Below, piece after piece: positions 1 to 10,350 of a stretch of 64,000 nt of DNA. The stretch spans positions 2,232,001-2,296,000 of the forward strand of contig CM022375.1 in the NCBI GenBank assembly GCA_011800155.1. Reading direction: 5' to 3'. Within the stretch, counting starts at the first letter, position 1; every line of letters begins with the position of its first letter. Under the pieces are notes generated by a model. It saw only the letters and a program-made list of their open reading frames with translations, ran no database searches and had not been told where the DNA came from. Origin of the DNA: Flammulina velutipes (Eukaryota; Basidiomycota; Agaricomycetes; Agaricales; Physalacriaceae). The position numbers were made by a program, and so were the translations under genes.

Positions 1-440
1 ACAAAAGTCATAGTCCGCTGGATACGCGCACCAGTAGAATTGAGTCCGTCCAGCAGACGAATGGCCGAATAGGGATAACGGAGCATCGTTGAGGTCGACG
101 CGAACGTCGTTGGAAAAGTCGAAGGATTGTTGGACGGTGAATTCTTCCTTGTCGATGATAGCATTCCAGCCTCGAGCTGCCTGGTCCTGGATTTCCATCT
201 CGTCGTCTTCTACCTAGGACTTTCTGAGTGCTGTGAGAGGCTGTGAGTGCCGTTATCTACTTGAAAGACTAGTCATGTACAAGATGAGCGCGCGCATTGC
301 GCGTCGTTGCCATTGCCCTCGGCGTCTCCCACCTCTTCCTCCTCTGCAGACGCGTAGCCGAATTTGGGTGAACGTAGGAGATATGAGCGCCATTCTAGTA
401 GTTTTTAGATATCGCATGTTGCGTCGACCTACGCTGCTAT
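1..440 (-). pseudogene. Methyltransferase copy A, degraded 5' part
   Basis: Minus-strand sequence matches the N-terminal half of the intact methyltransferases at 3621-4679 and 33005-34060, including the segment before the SAM domain (about 60-160). The frame is broken and much of the acidic N-terminal region is missing. The gene runs off the left window edge. It is the left-arm partner of copy D in the inverted duplication. Confidence 0.6.
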
Positions 441-477
441 ATGCCATGGTGATGGTGGTAAGAGGGAAAGGTGAAAA

Positions 478-640
478 ATACTGTCGGCAAACTCCGAACT
501 ATGCTTTACCTTACGCCACCATGTCGGTGACCTCAATCCTCCAGAGAGTGTCGACACTGACCTTGTCGAGTCGAAATCTGCCTCTTTCACTGTAGGGAAA
601 TCATTCACACCATCTGCGTCTTCTTTGTCAGGCGTCTCTC
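478..640 (+). pseudogene. GON7 copy A, 5' remnant
   Basis: The start region matches intact GON7 at 4862-5146: a similar 5' leader, an ATG at 521, then a shortened version of the first strand. The reading frame is shifted after a short deletion and meets a stop at about 595. The central helix and acidic tail are not recognisable. It lies divergent to methyltransferase copy A, as in the intact pair. Confidence 0.55.
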
Positions 641-1054
641 ACTTTCGGTGAGTCCATTCATCGCCCTGTCCGGGCAATGGGGTGGCGGATATCTTGACAT
701 TGTTGGCCCGGAATGGCGGGCCCTTCCTACAGTGTCATATGGCTATCCACTTTGTTGCATCGGAAAGCAGGCCTGGGGGAGGAAAATATGGGGTTGGACG
801 GACGAGGCTCATGGACTTATGGCATCCGCAAACGGTGGAAGAATTCACGTCTCTTCTACATGGCCATGGACAGGACATCTGGTGGGGAATGGGAGTCGGA
901 TGAGAAATATCTGGACAAGAGCTGGATGTCATCCAAATATATTTCGTCGTTTCCTGTGTTTCTTCTGATTAAGGACGGAGTTCGGCATTCTGTTTGTACT
1001 CACATGTTAATGATTCCAATGCTTTCTCCCTTGGTAGCCGGAGGCGGTAAGGAT

Positions 1055-1290
1055 TGATCACTATGCAACAGTACTGCTGGAGGAGATGAAGATGAAGCCT
1101 CCTCTGAACTTGCTGCAAAGCGCCAGTGACAAACAGGATACTCATGGGGACCGCCGAATGGACCCGCCGCCTTTCCTCGTAGCTTCAAAGATGTTCTCTG
1201 ACGCTTTGATGGTGCGCAGTGTGGCGCATGGACATAAACACATCAGTGTGACTTTGCGCTGGTAGGTGTGGGAGAGAGCGATATTTGGGC
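1055..1290 (+). pseudogene. Alpha/beta hydrolase, C-terminal relic
   Basis: Plus-strand sequence matches the last third of the intact hydrolase at 7363-7640: the segment before the catalytic Asp, the GTAEW-type stretch and the His region. Small deletions break the frame. The relic lies 84 bp from the stop of kinase-like copy 1 in tail-to-tail orientation, as hydrolase and kinase-like copy 2 do at 7654/7709, so the pair was duplicated together. The 640-1055 stretch before it may be a more degraded N-terminal part, but I could not align it. Confidence 0.65.
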
Positions 1291-1374
1291 AAATTATTTT
1301 ATTGATTAGATTGGAAGTGTGCGCAGCAGTATGTTCAACTATGACAAAACATACTCCTCTATCAATCTTGAATT

Positions 1375-2383
1375 CTAAGCATTTTGCTGGGCCAATAGCT
1401 GTGCGTCAGCGCTGGTGAACACTTGTTAACTCACATGATCGTGCATGGGGAATGGCAAAAAAACTTACGGTCTCAACTGCTCGCCTCGGGCCTTCAGACT
1501 ATCTGACAGTTTCTGGAGATTGTATATCTCAGGAAGGTTTTTGTCCAGCCAGTCCATATACGAATGGAGCATTTCAGCCTGGTTTGCTTTATTGACGGGA
1601 ACAACACCATGCGTCCTTTTTTCCTCATCTGGTGGGCCCCAGTCAACTGGCATAAAGTTCTTGAACACATTGTCGGTGTATATATTATTCATGTGGCAAT
1701 CATAATGCCTGAGGATTCGAGAAATCAGACAAAAGAAGGGATTAGACAGACATACATTAGATCGATCTTTTCTCCCATAGCGAAATCCATCAGTGTATTG
1801 TGGAGATTTACTCGGATTGTGGACAAGGTTTCATTAACGTTCATGTTCTCATTCTCGAGGTACCAGTCTGGAAAGAGTTTCTTGACATCTCCTGGGTTTG
1901 GGTAATCCTTCCGGACGTCTTTCATAATAAAGAACGTGTCTGCATTATTGCTTTCGGACCATAAAAACAGACCGACCTAATCGATGTGTTGAGCTGGAGG
2001 ATATTGTATTAGAAAGAGTACTTACCGTGCCCAAGTTATTGAGCTCAGTCGTCGTTTTCGGATTTGGCCCTTGAGGGACGAGTTTGAAGATGGCGGGTGT
2101 GCCCTGGTAGCCGCCGACGACCTGGTAAGCTCGGGAGAAGAAACCTTGTGTTGAGAGCAGCTCCAGCGTATAAGTGGTTTGCGCTCCAGGTGGGCCTATT
2201 TTTTTTGTTGCTGGCATGCGGGGGAGAATGGAAGATGATGATGTAGGACTACGGAGCAGACAGCTAGTCAACGCACTCACGACAATAGTCCAAAAGAGGC
2301 ACATACCTTGCATCAATGAACAGATCCCCGTGGAAGAATGAGAGGATGAATAAGACTGCGAGGCTAAGATTGGTTGGGAACAT
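1375..2383 (-). CDS. Secreted kinase-like protein, copy 1
   Basis: My model is complement(join(1375..1411,1469..1708,1756..1976,2026..2248,2307..2383)): five exons, 265 residues, every junction in phase. Residues 1-25 form a signal peptide (MFPTNLSLAV start, hydrophobic core). The mature part has a short beta sheet with VVGGYQG, a Lys strand (AIFKL), a Glu in TTTELNNL, then HYDCHMNN and MPVDW. These fit the kinase Lys, alphaC Glu, catalytic-loop Asp/Asn and metal-binding Asp, the last in a DW form as in aminoglycoside/choline kinase-type folds. The gene is much shorter than a normal protein kinase. A TATA element (2436-2443) lies about 55 bp upstream. Substrate is unknown, and kinase activity is inferred from motifs only. 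Confidence 0.75.
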
Positions 2384-3620
2384 GGACAGCGAGACCAGCT
2401 CGGAAAGCTACCAAGACATAATGGAGACGCGAAGTTATATATACCCGATTTGAGTCTTAGACCCTGGCAATAACAGGTCAAAGCTATGTGGCGTTGTTTG
2501 AGCAACGGGCCTGTGCTATTGAGGATCATAGGGACAAGCTTGGATAGGTCTTTCAGATATGTAACATTGATCAACGATGTCCAGGTGAATCACGACGGGC
2601 ATAGCCAATGATAAAGCACCGTCAAGTGATAGTCAGGCCCTACACAGCAATCGATCGGTATCTCCCTCAGTAATTATAGCTCTTGGCCAGTCACTTACAC
2701 GGCTAGGTTGGTGTTGGCTGGCGGTTGCTTTGTTCCAAGACGACGATTACCGATACAGACGATCGAATCTCCTAATAAGGCATCCCAAGATGGCAGATCA
2801 CTGACACACTGGCATGTACATGAGTGGCGTAACTCCAGGACATACTACGTTCTAGAACGGGGATCATCGAGTCCGAAAATAATGTTCAATACACTTTTTA
2901 TGTACATGTCGTTCACCCTGTTTAGCTTAAAAAAGTTGATGTATGAGTAAAAGAGGTCTTCGGGCACCACGTTTACGACCATCGTCGACAACGATGTGCT
3001 CCTCGTGATCAGAAATGCAGGACGCAGACTGTCGACTCGGACGTTTTGGTAGCCGTTCCTTGGCTACATGGCTGCAAGTCGCAACTTGAAACATGGGTGA
3101 TACCGTCGGCCAGTGCTGTGCAGGTAGCATCATTACTGTGGATACAGTATCAATAGCACTTCATTTTGATGCTTGAAAACGGAAATCGTTTGATATCAAT
3201 AATCAATATGGTCGATATCCGCAGAGAACGACGGAGCTGATCCTTTACCAACCTAATTAGCATGTCGTCAATCCCACCATCATACATACCACATAGATAA
3301 ACGGGCCTTCCAGCGACTGAGTGACATTCCCGAGAGATTGAGTGCTCGGAGCCCGTCCAATAAATAATCGCGAGTACTTATTACATGGGCAACTTCTGGG
3401 AAGAGCGTGTTGAGACATATCAACAGTGTCACCATGGTCAGGCATATGCATGGCAGACATCCGTGCCAGTCCGTGCCCAAGTCTTGGACTCGAACTTGCC
3501 AAATTTAGTTCGAAATCACTTGCATTTCGGAACGATAGAGTTAGTACTATGTGTAGCTAAAGTCTGGAAGCAAATTAGAATGGGCGAAGATAACGAGGAG
3601 TCAAAGTGAAACATACATTA
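2384..3620. other. Spacer with kinase-gene and promoter relics
   Basis: No intact gene seen. The interval holds the TATA-type promoter of kinase-like copy 1 (2436-2443). A block at 2710-2810 recurs inverted at 30690-30780. A block at 3211-3310 resembles the 5' end of the TKL-type kinase gene at 13480-13560, with the same ATGTCGTCA start context followed by an early stop. This last block recurs inverted near 30400-30470. It looks like debris of an ancestral gene carried along by duplication. Confidence 0.5.
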
Positions 3621-4679
3621 TCAATTACTCTTCCAGCCGATCTCAAACAGCTGATAACCGCCCTCGTCAGCCCTCCCGACACCTCCTTTGCGCTGGTATT
3701 CCTTCCTACTGCGAATGACGAGCCCTTGTTCTGCCTCCTCGAAGATGGCGTCGACAGTAGACGTCAGCCCTTCATGGCGACCTGTCGTTCGCACCGCGAC
3801 CATCAACCACAGCACGCCACTCTGCGCGAGGAGACGCTCGACGCACCGACGTATCCACATCGCATGATCGACGTGATAGACAACGTCCGCCGCTAGTATG
3901 ACATCAAATACCTGGTCAAGCGGACGGGCATAGTCTGGCGTCTCCCAGTCGAACTTTCTAACCAGGACGCCGCATTCGTTGGTGGTAACGTTGGATTGAA
4001 GGTTGGCGAGCACGTCTGGGTGGTAGTCTGTCGCAACGATGATGTCCGCCTGAACGAGTTTGGCGGACGCGATGCTGAGCAGACCAGTGCCCGCGCCGAG
4101 CTCGAGGATTCGGGCTCCAGGAAAAAGACGAAAGTCTGCGGGGGAAGCGCACATGCGTTCGGCGAGGAGGATAGAGCTCGCCCAACTCTGGAGTCCGACG
4201 GATGTATGGTCGGAAACGGACAACGGAGCATCGTTGAGCTCGACGTGGACGTCGTTGGGAAAGTCGAAGGATCGCTGGACTGCGCATTCTTCTTCCTCTT
4301 TTGTGTTACAGGCGAAGAGTGATAAAATTCGAGCTGCATCGTCCAGGATCTCCCGCCTTGTCTCGTCGTCTTCTACCCAAGCCTCGCCGCGAGCTATGAG
4401 TCTCGTTATCCATTTGATTGCGTAGTCACGTTCAAGAGGATCTGAACGTGCGTATTCCGCATCGCCGTCGCCGTCTTCGTCGTCCTCTTCCTCTGCAGAC
4501 GCATAACCAGAATCGGGCACAGAATCGTCGTGTATGAGCGGATCTAGCTTGCGTGCAACTACAGGAAGTGGCCAGTAGAAGGATTGCAGGTTTTCTAGGG
4601 CAGAAACAATGGTGAACGCTGAGAGGGTTTGGAGGCGAACGAGTGAGGGCAGGAAACCAGTTGGAGGGAGTGAGGCCAT
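3621..4679 (-). CDS. SAM-dependent methyltransferase, Methyltransf_16-like (copy B)
   Basis: Single-exon gene, 352 residues. I chose ATG 4679 (MASLPPTGF) because it is shared with copies C and D; the longer upstream reading is unconserved leader. An acidic linker (residues about 70-85) precedes the Rossmann methyltransferase core: ELGAGTGLLS (motif I, about 191), VATDYHP (motif II region) and VILAADVVYH (post-motif with acidic residue). This layout is typical of the METTL21/FAM86/EFM-type family that methylates lysines on translation factors and chaperones, so a protein-lysine substrate is likely but unproven. It is almost identical to copy D, pointing to recent duplication. It is transcribed divergently from GON7 across 182 bp. 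Confidence 0.8.
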   Translation of the reverse strand: MASLPPTGFLPSLVRLQTLSAFTIVSALENLQSFYWPLPVVARKLDPLIHDDSVPDSGYASAEEEDDEDGDGDAEYARSDPLERDYAIKWITRLIARGEAWVEDDETRREILDDAARILSLFACNTKEEEECAVQRSFDFPNDVHVELNDAPLSVSDHTSVGLQSWASSILLAERMCASPADFRLFPGARILELGAGTGLLSIASAKLVQADIIVATDYHPDVLANLQSNVTTNECGVLVRKFDWETPDYARPLDQVFDVILAADVVYHVDHAMWIRRCVERLLAQSGVLWLMVAVRTTGRHEGLTSTVDAIFEEAEQGLVIRSRKEYQRKGGVGRADEGGYQLFEIGWKSN

Positions 4680-4861
4680 CTTAGCTTGTCTATGCCGTCT
4701 AATGAATGCTCTATGTCGTCTATAGTCGTCTATACAGCGCAGGTCGCGGTGACCTACGCTGTTATATGTCAAGGATAGGCATGGTGGTAGTAAGAAGAAA
4801 AGGTGGAAAATCAAATTAATTGCATCGGCAAACTCCGAAATACGCTTTCCCTTACGCCACC
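4680..4861. promoter_or_regulatory. Shared bidirectional promoter, methyltransferase/GON7
   Basis: The 182 bp between the two divergent start codons must hold both promoters. The interval is conserved at all recognisable copies (about 440-520, 29049-29240, 32826-33004, and in part 37380-37600). It contains the repeated GACGACATAGA-like steps near the methyltransferase start and a CCACCATG-type context at the GON7 start. I see no clear TATA box. Confidence 0.55.
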
Positions 4862-5146
4862 ATGTCGACGACGTCGATAACTATCAGCTACGACCTCAAT
4901 CCTCCAGAGAGCGTTGAAACTGACCTTGTCGAGTCGAAATCCGCCTCTTTTACTGTCAAAAAGTCTCCCGAAGATGGACAGAAAGCCTACTACGCAGCAC
5001 TGAGAAGTGCCATTCATCTGGCGCGCAACCAGCTCGGCGACGAGCTGACAGCTTGGAGAGATGCAGTTGGGAAGGAAGAGCTGGCACTGGAAGGCAAGCC
5101 TGCCGCCGTGGACGATGAAGAGGACGATAACGAGGAGGACAGCTAA
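4862..5146 (+). CDS. GON7: EKC/KEOPS complex subunit Gon7
   Basis: 94 residues from ATG 4862. The layout matches fungal Gon7: an N-terminal beta strand (ITISYDLNPP), a variable loop, a strand (ASFTVKKS), then a helix with YYAALRSAI and the family hallmark LTAWRDAVG, and a strongly acidic C-terminal tail (DDEEDDNEED). Gon7 is the small partner of Pcc1 in the KEOPS complex, which makes the N6-threonylcarbamoyl modification of tRNA A37 and affects telomeres. This is the only uninterrupted GON7 copy of four in the window. The start was chosen over an upstream in-frame ATG at 4820 because copies A, C and D conserve it. Confidence 0.85.
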   Translation: MSTTSITISYDLNPPESVETDLVESKSASFTVKKSPEDGQKAYYAALRSAIHLARNQLGDELTAWRDAVGKEELALEGKPAAVDDEEDDNEEDS

Positions 5147-6628
5147 AGGTGCGTTAGCTCTTGCCAATCCTTACCATATTCTAACCAAAGCTATGCTTTA
5201 GATCTATATACTTGCATTGCCATACACTGTACTATCAAATTCGACAGCGAGAAATGCAGATACTCTCAACCGATATCGTTGTTTCCGCCTGCATCAGCCT
5301 CGATGAAGGATATCGCTCCCAGAATATGTCTCAGCGGCCCGGCCTTCCCCAATTACAGCCAACCGGTCGCATAGTAAGCATTATACTTTTTCTGAACATC
5401 TTCGTGTACTTACGGGTAGGATAGACTCTAAGTCTCTTTGAGTCATCTCCAACAATCGCGCGTCTCCGTCTCTTCAACGTTCGTCCCAGCCCAAGCAGGA
5501 TCCTCCCGCATGTCTGCAAGAGGATGAACCACACGACGGATCTCGCTCGAAGGCCCTCTTGGGCATAGCCACACTTTCCAAAACGTCTCGTCGACATGCT
5601 TTTCTCGTTTGCGGATATCAGCACATCTACACCGGATGGATGCGTTGACATAGCAGTCTACTCGTTCTCACGGCTTGGCTATGAGGCGGCTCACCAGCGT
5701 CGGCTTCTGTCCAGGATACCGCCGCGACGCGCTCTCGTCGTCGCCATGGACGGCGTCAACGCTCAAAAGTCGCTGACCAGAATCAACTATATCGACAATG
5801 CGCTCGAAAGCAAAGGCATCGACCGCAGCTTTGCACGGTGGTTCCAGGGTGCGCGCATCATCAACGCAATCTGCAAGTCGAACAGGTGCACACTCGTGTA
5901 GAAGACATCGTGGATCTTCTCTATCCCTCTACAGCCCAGTAGAACCGACAATTGCACCATGTTTCTCCCATTTCTCGTATGCTCGCCGTGTTGTACCTAG
6001 AGGAAAGGAAGATGAAAGACGCGCTTATCATACCCTCCTTGGTTCTGGGAATGGACCACCTCACGAAGCTGATTCACCATCGCATACTTGGCCCACCCGG
6101 ACGTTGGAGTAGTGGTTATTCTCTATCTACTTGCCCGTATGGGCTGAATGGGAATACTCTTGGCCGCATTCCATGGACGTGGTCACGTATTTTGACGCAC
6201 CGATGATAGCCCGCCGGTTTTGAGGAAGGAGTCGGAGATTTGGGGTCTGCTGAGAGAGGGTAGACGGGGCCGAATGTGCTTCAGCTTGTTTTTCGTCCGT
6301 AGAAGGTCTTGGGATGGCTATGACACGCGAAACGAAAATGCAATCCGATAGTGATATATGAGGCGTATGAGAGTCCGGAGGGGATGGGATACATGACTGT
6401 GTCTTGTCGTCTACGAGGATGCAAACTTCTGGTGTGGACCGCGAAATTCATGAAGAACAGTAACAGCTAGCCGTCGTTCGAGTACGACTCGACTTCTGAT
6501 CAGAGTGTTCGGCAATTACGGTCCGCTACATAGATATCGGTGTTGTCCCAAGCTATCATTTCTGTAAGCAACAGCCTCTTTCTATTAGCGACGTTCTATT
6601 CGCAGGTCTGTGCATCAACGACTATACC
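5147..6628. other. Unassigned duplicated block downstream of GON7
   Basis: No gene I can name. The first part (5200-5680) matches 28190-28690 in inverted orientation, so it belonged to the ancestral unit. Several frames carry short homologous stretches in both copies, including a conserved HTTD...RRPSWA-like piece, which suggests a decayed coding gene. A second piece (5740-6100, plus strand) reads as protein-like fragments joined by frameshifts, containing SLTRINYIDNALESKG. I found no intact reading frame. From 6200 to 6628 I see only the upstream region of the hydrolase. Confidence 0.4.
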
Positions 6629-7654
6629 ATGGATCGGGTCGCTTTGTTGACTGAACGAGAAATCTACAAGATTGTCTTTCCCAGTGCGTGTGTTCTAAAC
6701 ATATATGTACTAGACAGTTCTGAACGCTAACAATGTGCTAGCTATCGGAATCTTCATACAACTCCTCGAGGCTCACAGAGCAGAGATTTCGCAAACACCA
6801 AAGCGAACCTTCGCTTATGGCTCTGACGCAAGACACAAGGCAAGTCAAGCTAGTATCATACTAGCTAACTATACTCAACGTACCCGTAGCTTGACGTATA
6901 CTACCCATCTCGCGTCTCCGATAAGCCCTCCAAGGTGCTCGTATTCGTCTATGGTGGTGGGCTGACCTCGGGATCGCGGAATCTACCACCACCGGCCGAG
7001 TTAGCATACGGTAATCTGGGGACGTATTTCTCCCAGAGGGGATTCGTCACAGTCATTCCCGACTACAGGCTCTCACCCAATGTAAAGTACCCCGTGGCCG
7101 CTCAGGATGTTCGCGACGCCATTGAGTGGATCGTCGACCACCCCGAAAATCTGTCTTTTGCTGGGGGAACAGCAGACGTCGAATCGCTCTACGTGATGGG
7201 GCACTCCGCGGGGTGCGTTAACGTTGTGACGGCGCTGCTCTCTCCCGAGGTACACTGCCCCAGCTTGCAGTCCAAGATCAAGGGCGTCGTACTCTTCTCC
7301 GGTGCTCACGTCCATGATTCTGCCGAGGTCAATACATGGCAGCCGGATGTGGTAAGGGACTACTATGGTGGTGCTGAGGAGATACAGAAGAAGCTTCCCC
7401 TGGGGTTGCTCCAGAACGCCAGTGACGAGATGGTTAGGGCTCTACCGAGGATCCTGGTGGGGACCGCCGAATGGGACCCACCCTCATTCCTTGCAGCTTC
7501 GAACATATTATCTGATGCTTTGGCGGTGCGCAGCGTGTCGCATGAGCATTTTGTGGCCAAGGGGCATAACCACATTAGCGTAAACTTTGCGCTGGGTGCA
7601 GGAGAGGGCGATGAATGGGCAAGAGAGGTTATCGATTGGATTGAAAACGCATGA
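6629..7654 (+). CDS. Alpha/beta hydrolase, esterase/lipase or kynurenine formamidase-like
   Basis: My model is join(6629..6683,6742..6839,6890..7654), 305 residues; the second intron is GC-AG (6840-6889). The fold is shown by a VYGGG oxyanion-loop motif (residue about 71, in place of HGGG), a DYRLSP strand, the nucleophile elbow GHSAG (Ser about 156), an acidic EWDPP (Asp about 248) and GHNHIS (His about 277). This fits the alpha/beta hydrolase family with the BD-FAE/formamidase style of fold; the substrate cannot be told. No signal peptide is seen, so it is likely cytosolic. It lies tail-to-tail with kinase-like copy 2, 54 bp apart. C-terminal relics of the same gene are at 1055-1290 and 32320-32435. 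Confidence 0.75.
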
Positions 7655-7979
7655 TTATGTTCACCATGATATGTAACACGCTTCTGTTCTCGCCTATTCC
7701 CGACTCGATCACTTCTGCGCATTCTGTCTAGCCAAAAGTTGTGCGTCAGCGCTGGTAAACAGATAGTCAATCACTTGGTCGTGCACGAGAATGAGGCGAT
7801 GATCAACTTACGGTCTCAATTGCTGGCCTCGGCCAGCCAATCTATCTGAAAACGCTTGGAGACTGTACATCTCAGGAAGTCTCTGTGACAGCCAGTTGTC
7901 ATACGCTTGTAGGTGCCCCTCTCGACGATCTGCATTAACGGGAACAACACCATTTATACCTTCTGCACTGTCAGGTGGG

Positions 7980-9259
7980 GGGCATAGCTATTTGCACGAA
8001 CATAGTGCACGAACCGCATGTGCATGTTCGTGCAATGCTCAATTTGGTCCGTGCAATGTATGTGCAATACATCATTATCGTTCGTGCAGTCTGTCCGTGC
8101 ACTGCTTGTACAGTTTCTATCCGTCGCATTGTGTACCGCGTCTTGTATCTCAGACCGCCGCCGTCGCCGATGATCGGACCCTTCATCGAAATATCACATG
8201 ACGGTTCACGTCGCGTCGCGTCGCCATCGTCGTAAATCTATAACAACGTGCAAGACACTATGTAGTTATCTTTTGTTGCTTCTGTTGCTGTTCAGCTATT
8301 GCGGTCCTCGATCTAGGATACCATCCAGATAGCAATCATGTATTGTGATACCCAAGGAAATCCAGCCACTTGTATTGCTCAGATATTGCGGATAGTCCTC
8401 TATTTCCGTTACTGACGCGTCACCGTAACGTTAGCAAGCTGTATAACTGTGGTTTGGGTATTTAATATCTGTGCTCAACATTGTTGGAGCATCCTACAGG
8501 GTTTGTATGGTGTTCAGACATGTTCGTGCATGTTCGTGCAAGTTTGTGCAGTGTTCGTGCAAGTTTGTGCAGTGTTTGTGCATGTTCGTGCAGTGCTCTT
8601 GCATGTTTGTGCAGTGTTCGCGCATGTTTGTGCAATGTTCGTGCATGTTTGTGCAATGTTCGGGCATGTTTGTGCAGTCTTGTCCATGCACTCTACTACT
8701 CAACATTGTTGAGACAGCCCTTACCTCTCAAGTCTTTTTTCTTATATATTATCCGAGGAAAGGGCCCTAAGTTGTATGTACGATGTATATTTGTCTTTCC
8801 CACTATCTACCTTCAAGTTGAACGTTGTCCATGCATCTCATTGCCCGTGACATGCCGCTTGACACTTGGCGGTTGTTACAGGGGTAGTCTCTCTCTACCT
8901 AGTAGCACCATTCCAATGTGGACCCTACCTCAAGAAGATTGTATCTTTCATGACGGCCAGACTGATAATTGAGGTAGGCGCGACGTCTGCCACTGTCAGT
9001 AATATCAGTCCAAATTAGGAAACTATGCCGCTCAGGTTGAACCGGCCGATGGCTCGAGCTCTAGATAGGCTCATATGTCCTCAGTGTTCAGTTAACACAA
9101 GAAAGGCATGTATAGTAATACAATACATAGCTAGTATCATGTTCGTGCATGTCCGTGCAATCCCCCACTTTGTTTGCACATGTTCGTGCATTACCTATTT
9201 TGTAAGTAAATGTTCGTGCATACGGTTCGTGCACTATGTTCGTGCAAATATCGGGGCCC
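7980..9259. mobile_element. Non-autonomous TIR transposon with 9-10 bp target duplication (MULE-like)
   Basis: The two ends carry an inverted repeat of about 36 bp with TATTTGCACGAACATAGTGC as its core, starting GGGC at both ends. The host sequence TCAGGTGGG(G) is present on both sides (7971-7980 and 9260-9269), a 9-10 bp target duplication inside an exon of kinase-like copy 2. Target length and termini fit Mutator-like elements, but there is no transposase, so class is inferred. The interior is rich in GTTCGTGCA words in both orientations, including a minisatellite at 8516-8692. Confidence 0.8.
8516..8692. repeat. GTTCGTGCA-type minisatellite
   Basis: About 17 tandem copies of a 10 bp unit (TGTTCGTGCA with TGTTTGTGCA and AGTTTGTGCA variants, often alternating to give a 20 bp period). 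Isolated copies of the same word occur near both ends of the surrounding element (7994-8105 and 9140-9250), so the array probably grew from the subterminal repeats. Reading frames through it give cysteine/valine-rich repeats and are not credible genes. Confidence 0.9.
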
Positions 9260-10350
9260 TCAGGTGGGGCCCAGTCTACAGGCATGATGTTGGTAAATGT
9301 ATCGTCTGTGTAAACATTGTTCAAATGACAGTCGCGATGCCTATAGACATTCGATCAAAGAAATGCAGGACAGCAAGAAGGATCAGGCAGACTTACAATA
9401 AGCCAATAGTTTCTTCCATCGCGAAATTTATTAATACCTCATGGACGCTCGCCTGGAGGGTAGCAAGCGACGTAATAACATCCATATTCTCGTCCTCGAG
9501 GTACCAATCCGAAAAGAGCTTCTTAACATTTCCTGGATTCGGGAAATCTCTCCGGACGTCTCTCATGACAAAGAAGGACAATCTGTTATTACTTTGGGCC
9601 CATAGATAAAGACCAACCTAATACATGTGCTGAGTCCAGACAAAAGTAGACTGGAACGAACTGACCTTGTTCAGGTTATTGAGCTCAGTCTGTGTTTTCG
9701 TACGATCTTCCCCTTCTCTGACAAGCTTCAAGATAGCGGGGATTCCCTGATATCCTCCAACGACCTCGTAGGCTCGGGAGAAATAACCTTGGGTCGAGAG
9801 TAGCTCCAACTCATAATTTTGACGGTTCCCAGGGGGACCTATCGGTATCGTGGTTGTGCGCGCCCAAAGAGAAGGAGATTCTGTGGGACTACGTCGCAGA
9901 CAACTGGTCAGTGGGTCCACAGCAATCGTCCAAAAGAGGACATACATTGCATTGCAAATGAACAGATCCCCGTGGAAGAATGAGAAACCGAAGAATAAGA
10001 CTGCGAGGCTAAGACTGGCGGAGAACATACAGAACGAGACCAGCTCGTGAGACTATCAAAACATTTAGAGCTTGCACGAATATATATACCTGATTTAGAC
10101 GGTACACCCTGCAACCAAGTTAGACGTTTGTGGCGCTGAATTAGCAACGAACCTGTGTTATTAACACTTATAGAGATGTGTCTGAATATGCTTATATCAT
10201 CATTATGGTACTTGCAAGGACTAGCGATGGCCATGCAAATCCAGATATCGATGGGATAGTCAATGAACAAGTACCTTGAGTGATTGTCAGCATTCGGGAT
10301 ATACACCGGTGCCAGACAAGTACAAAAATACAATCCAGATATCACTTCCG

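Larger units (their letters stand above)
7709..10028 (-). pseudogene. Secreted kinase-like protein, copy 2, interrupted by a TIR element
   Basis: Exons are 9946..10028 (signal peptide, MFSASLSLAVLFFG start), 9666..9888, 9397..9617, exon 4 split into 9270..9340 and 7812..7980, and 7709..7751. Counting one copy of the duplicated target, exon 4 is 240 nt, the same length as in copies 1, 4 and 5, and the frame is open throughout. The gene was therefore intact until the element at about 7980-9259 landed within the codons after VDWAPP. Catalytic Lys (AILKL), Glu, HRDCHLNN and VDW motifs are all present. As it stands, translation would continue into the element and stop there. A TATA-like run at 10080-10088 lies about 55 bp upstream. 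Confidence 0.75.
1..10350. repeat. Left arm of a large inverted segmental duplication
   Basis: Read on the minus strand, this arm runs: kinase-like gene, hydrolase, unassigned block, GON7/methyltransferase pair, spacer, kinase-like gene, hydrolase fragment, GON7/methyltransferase fragment. The same order appears on the plus strand at about 26.6-34.06 kb, apart from one missing hydrolase. Similarity covers non-coding spacers too (5260-5340 against 28560-28630; 2710-2810 against 30690-30780). The arm continues beyond the left window edge. The inner boundary lies near the fold-back element at 10351. Sequence identity was judged by eye. Confidence 0.8.

Noticed and set aside
8516..8692. Tandem repeats that could suggest a CRISPR array
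   Set aside because: There are no unique spacers, units are about 10 bp and directly adjacent, and the DNA is eukaryotic.
8449..8972. Open frames of 87-163 residues with Cys/Val-rich repeats
   Set aside because: They exist only because the 10 bp minisatellite has no stops in several frames; both strands are open alike and there is no start context or splice pattern.
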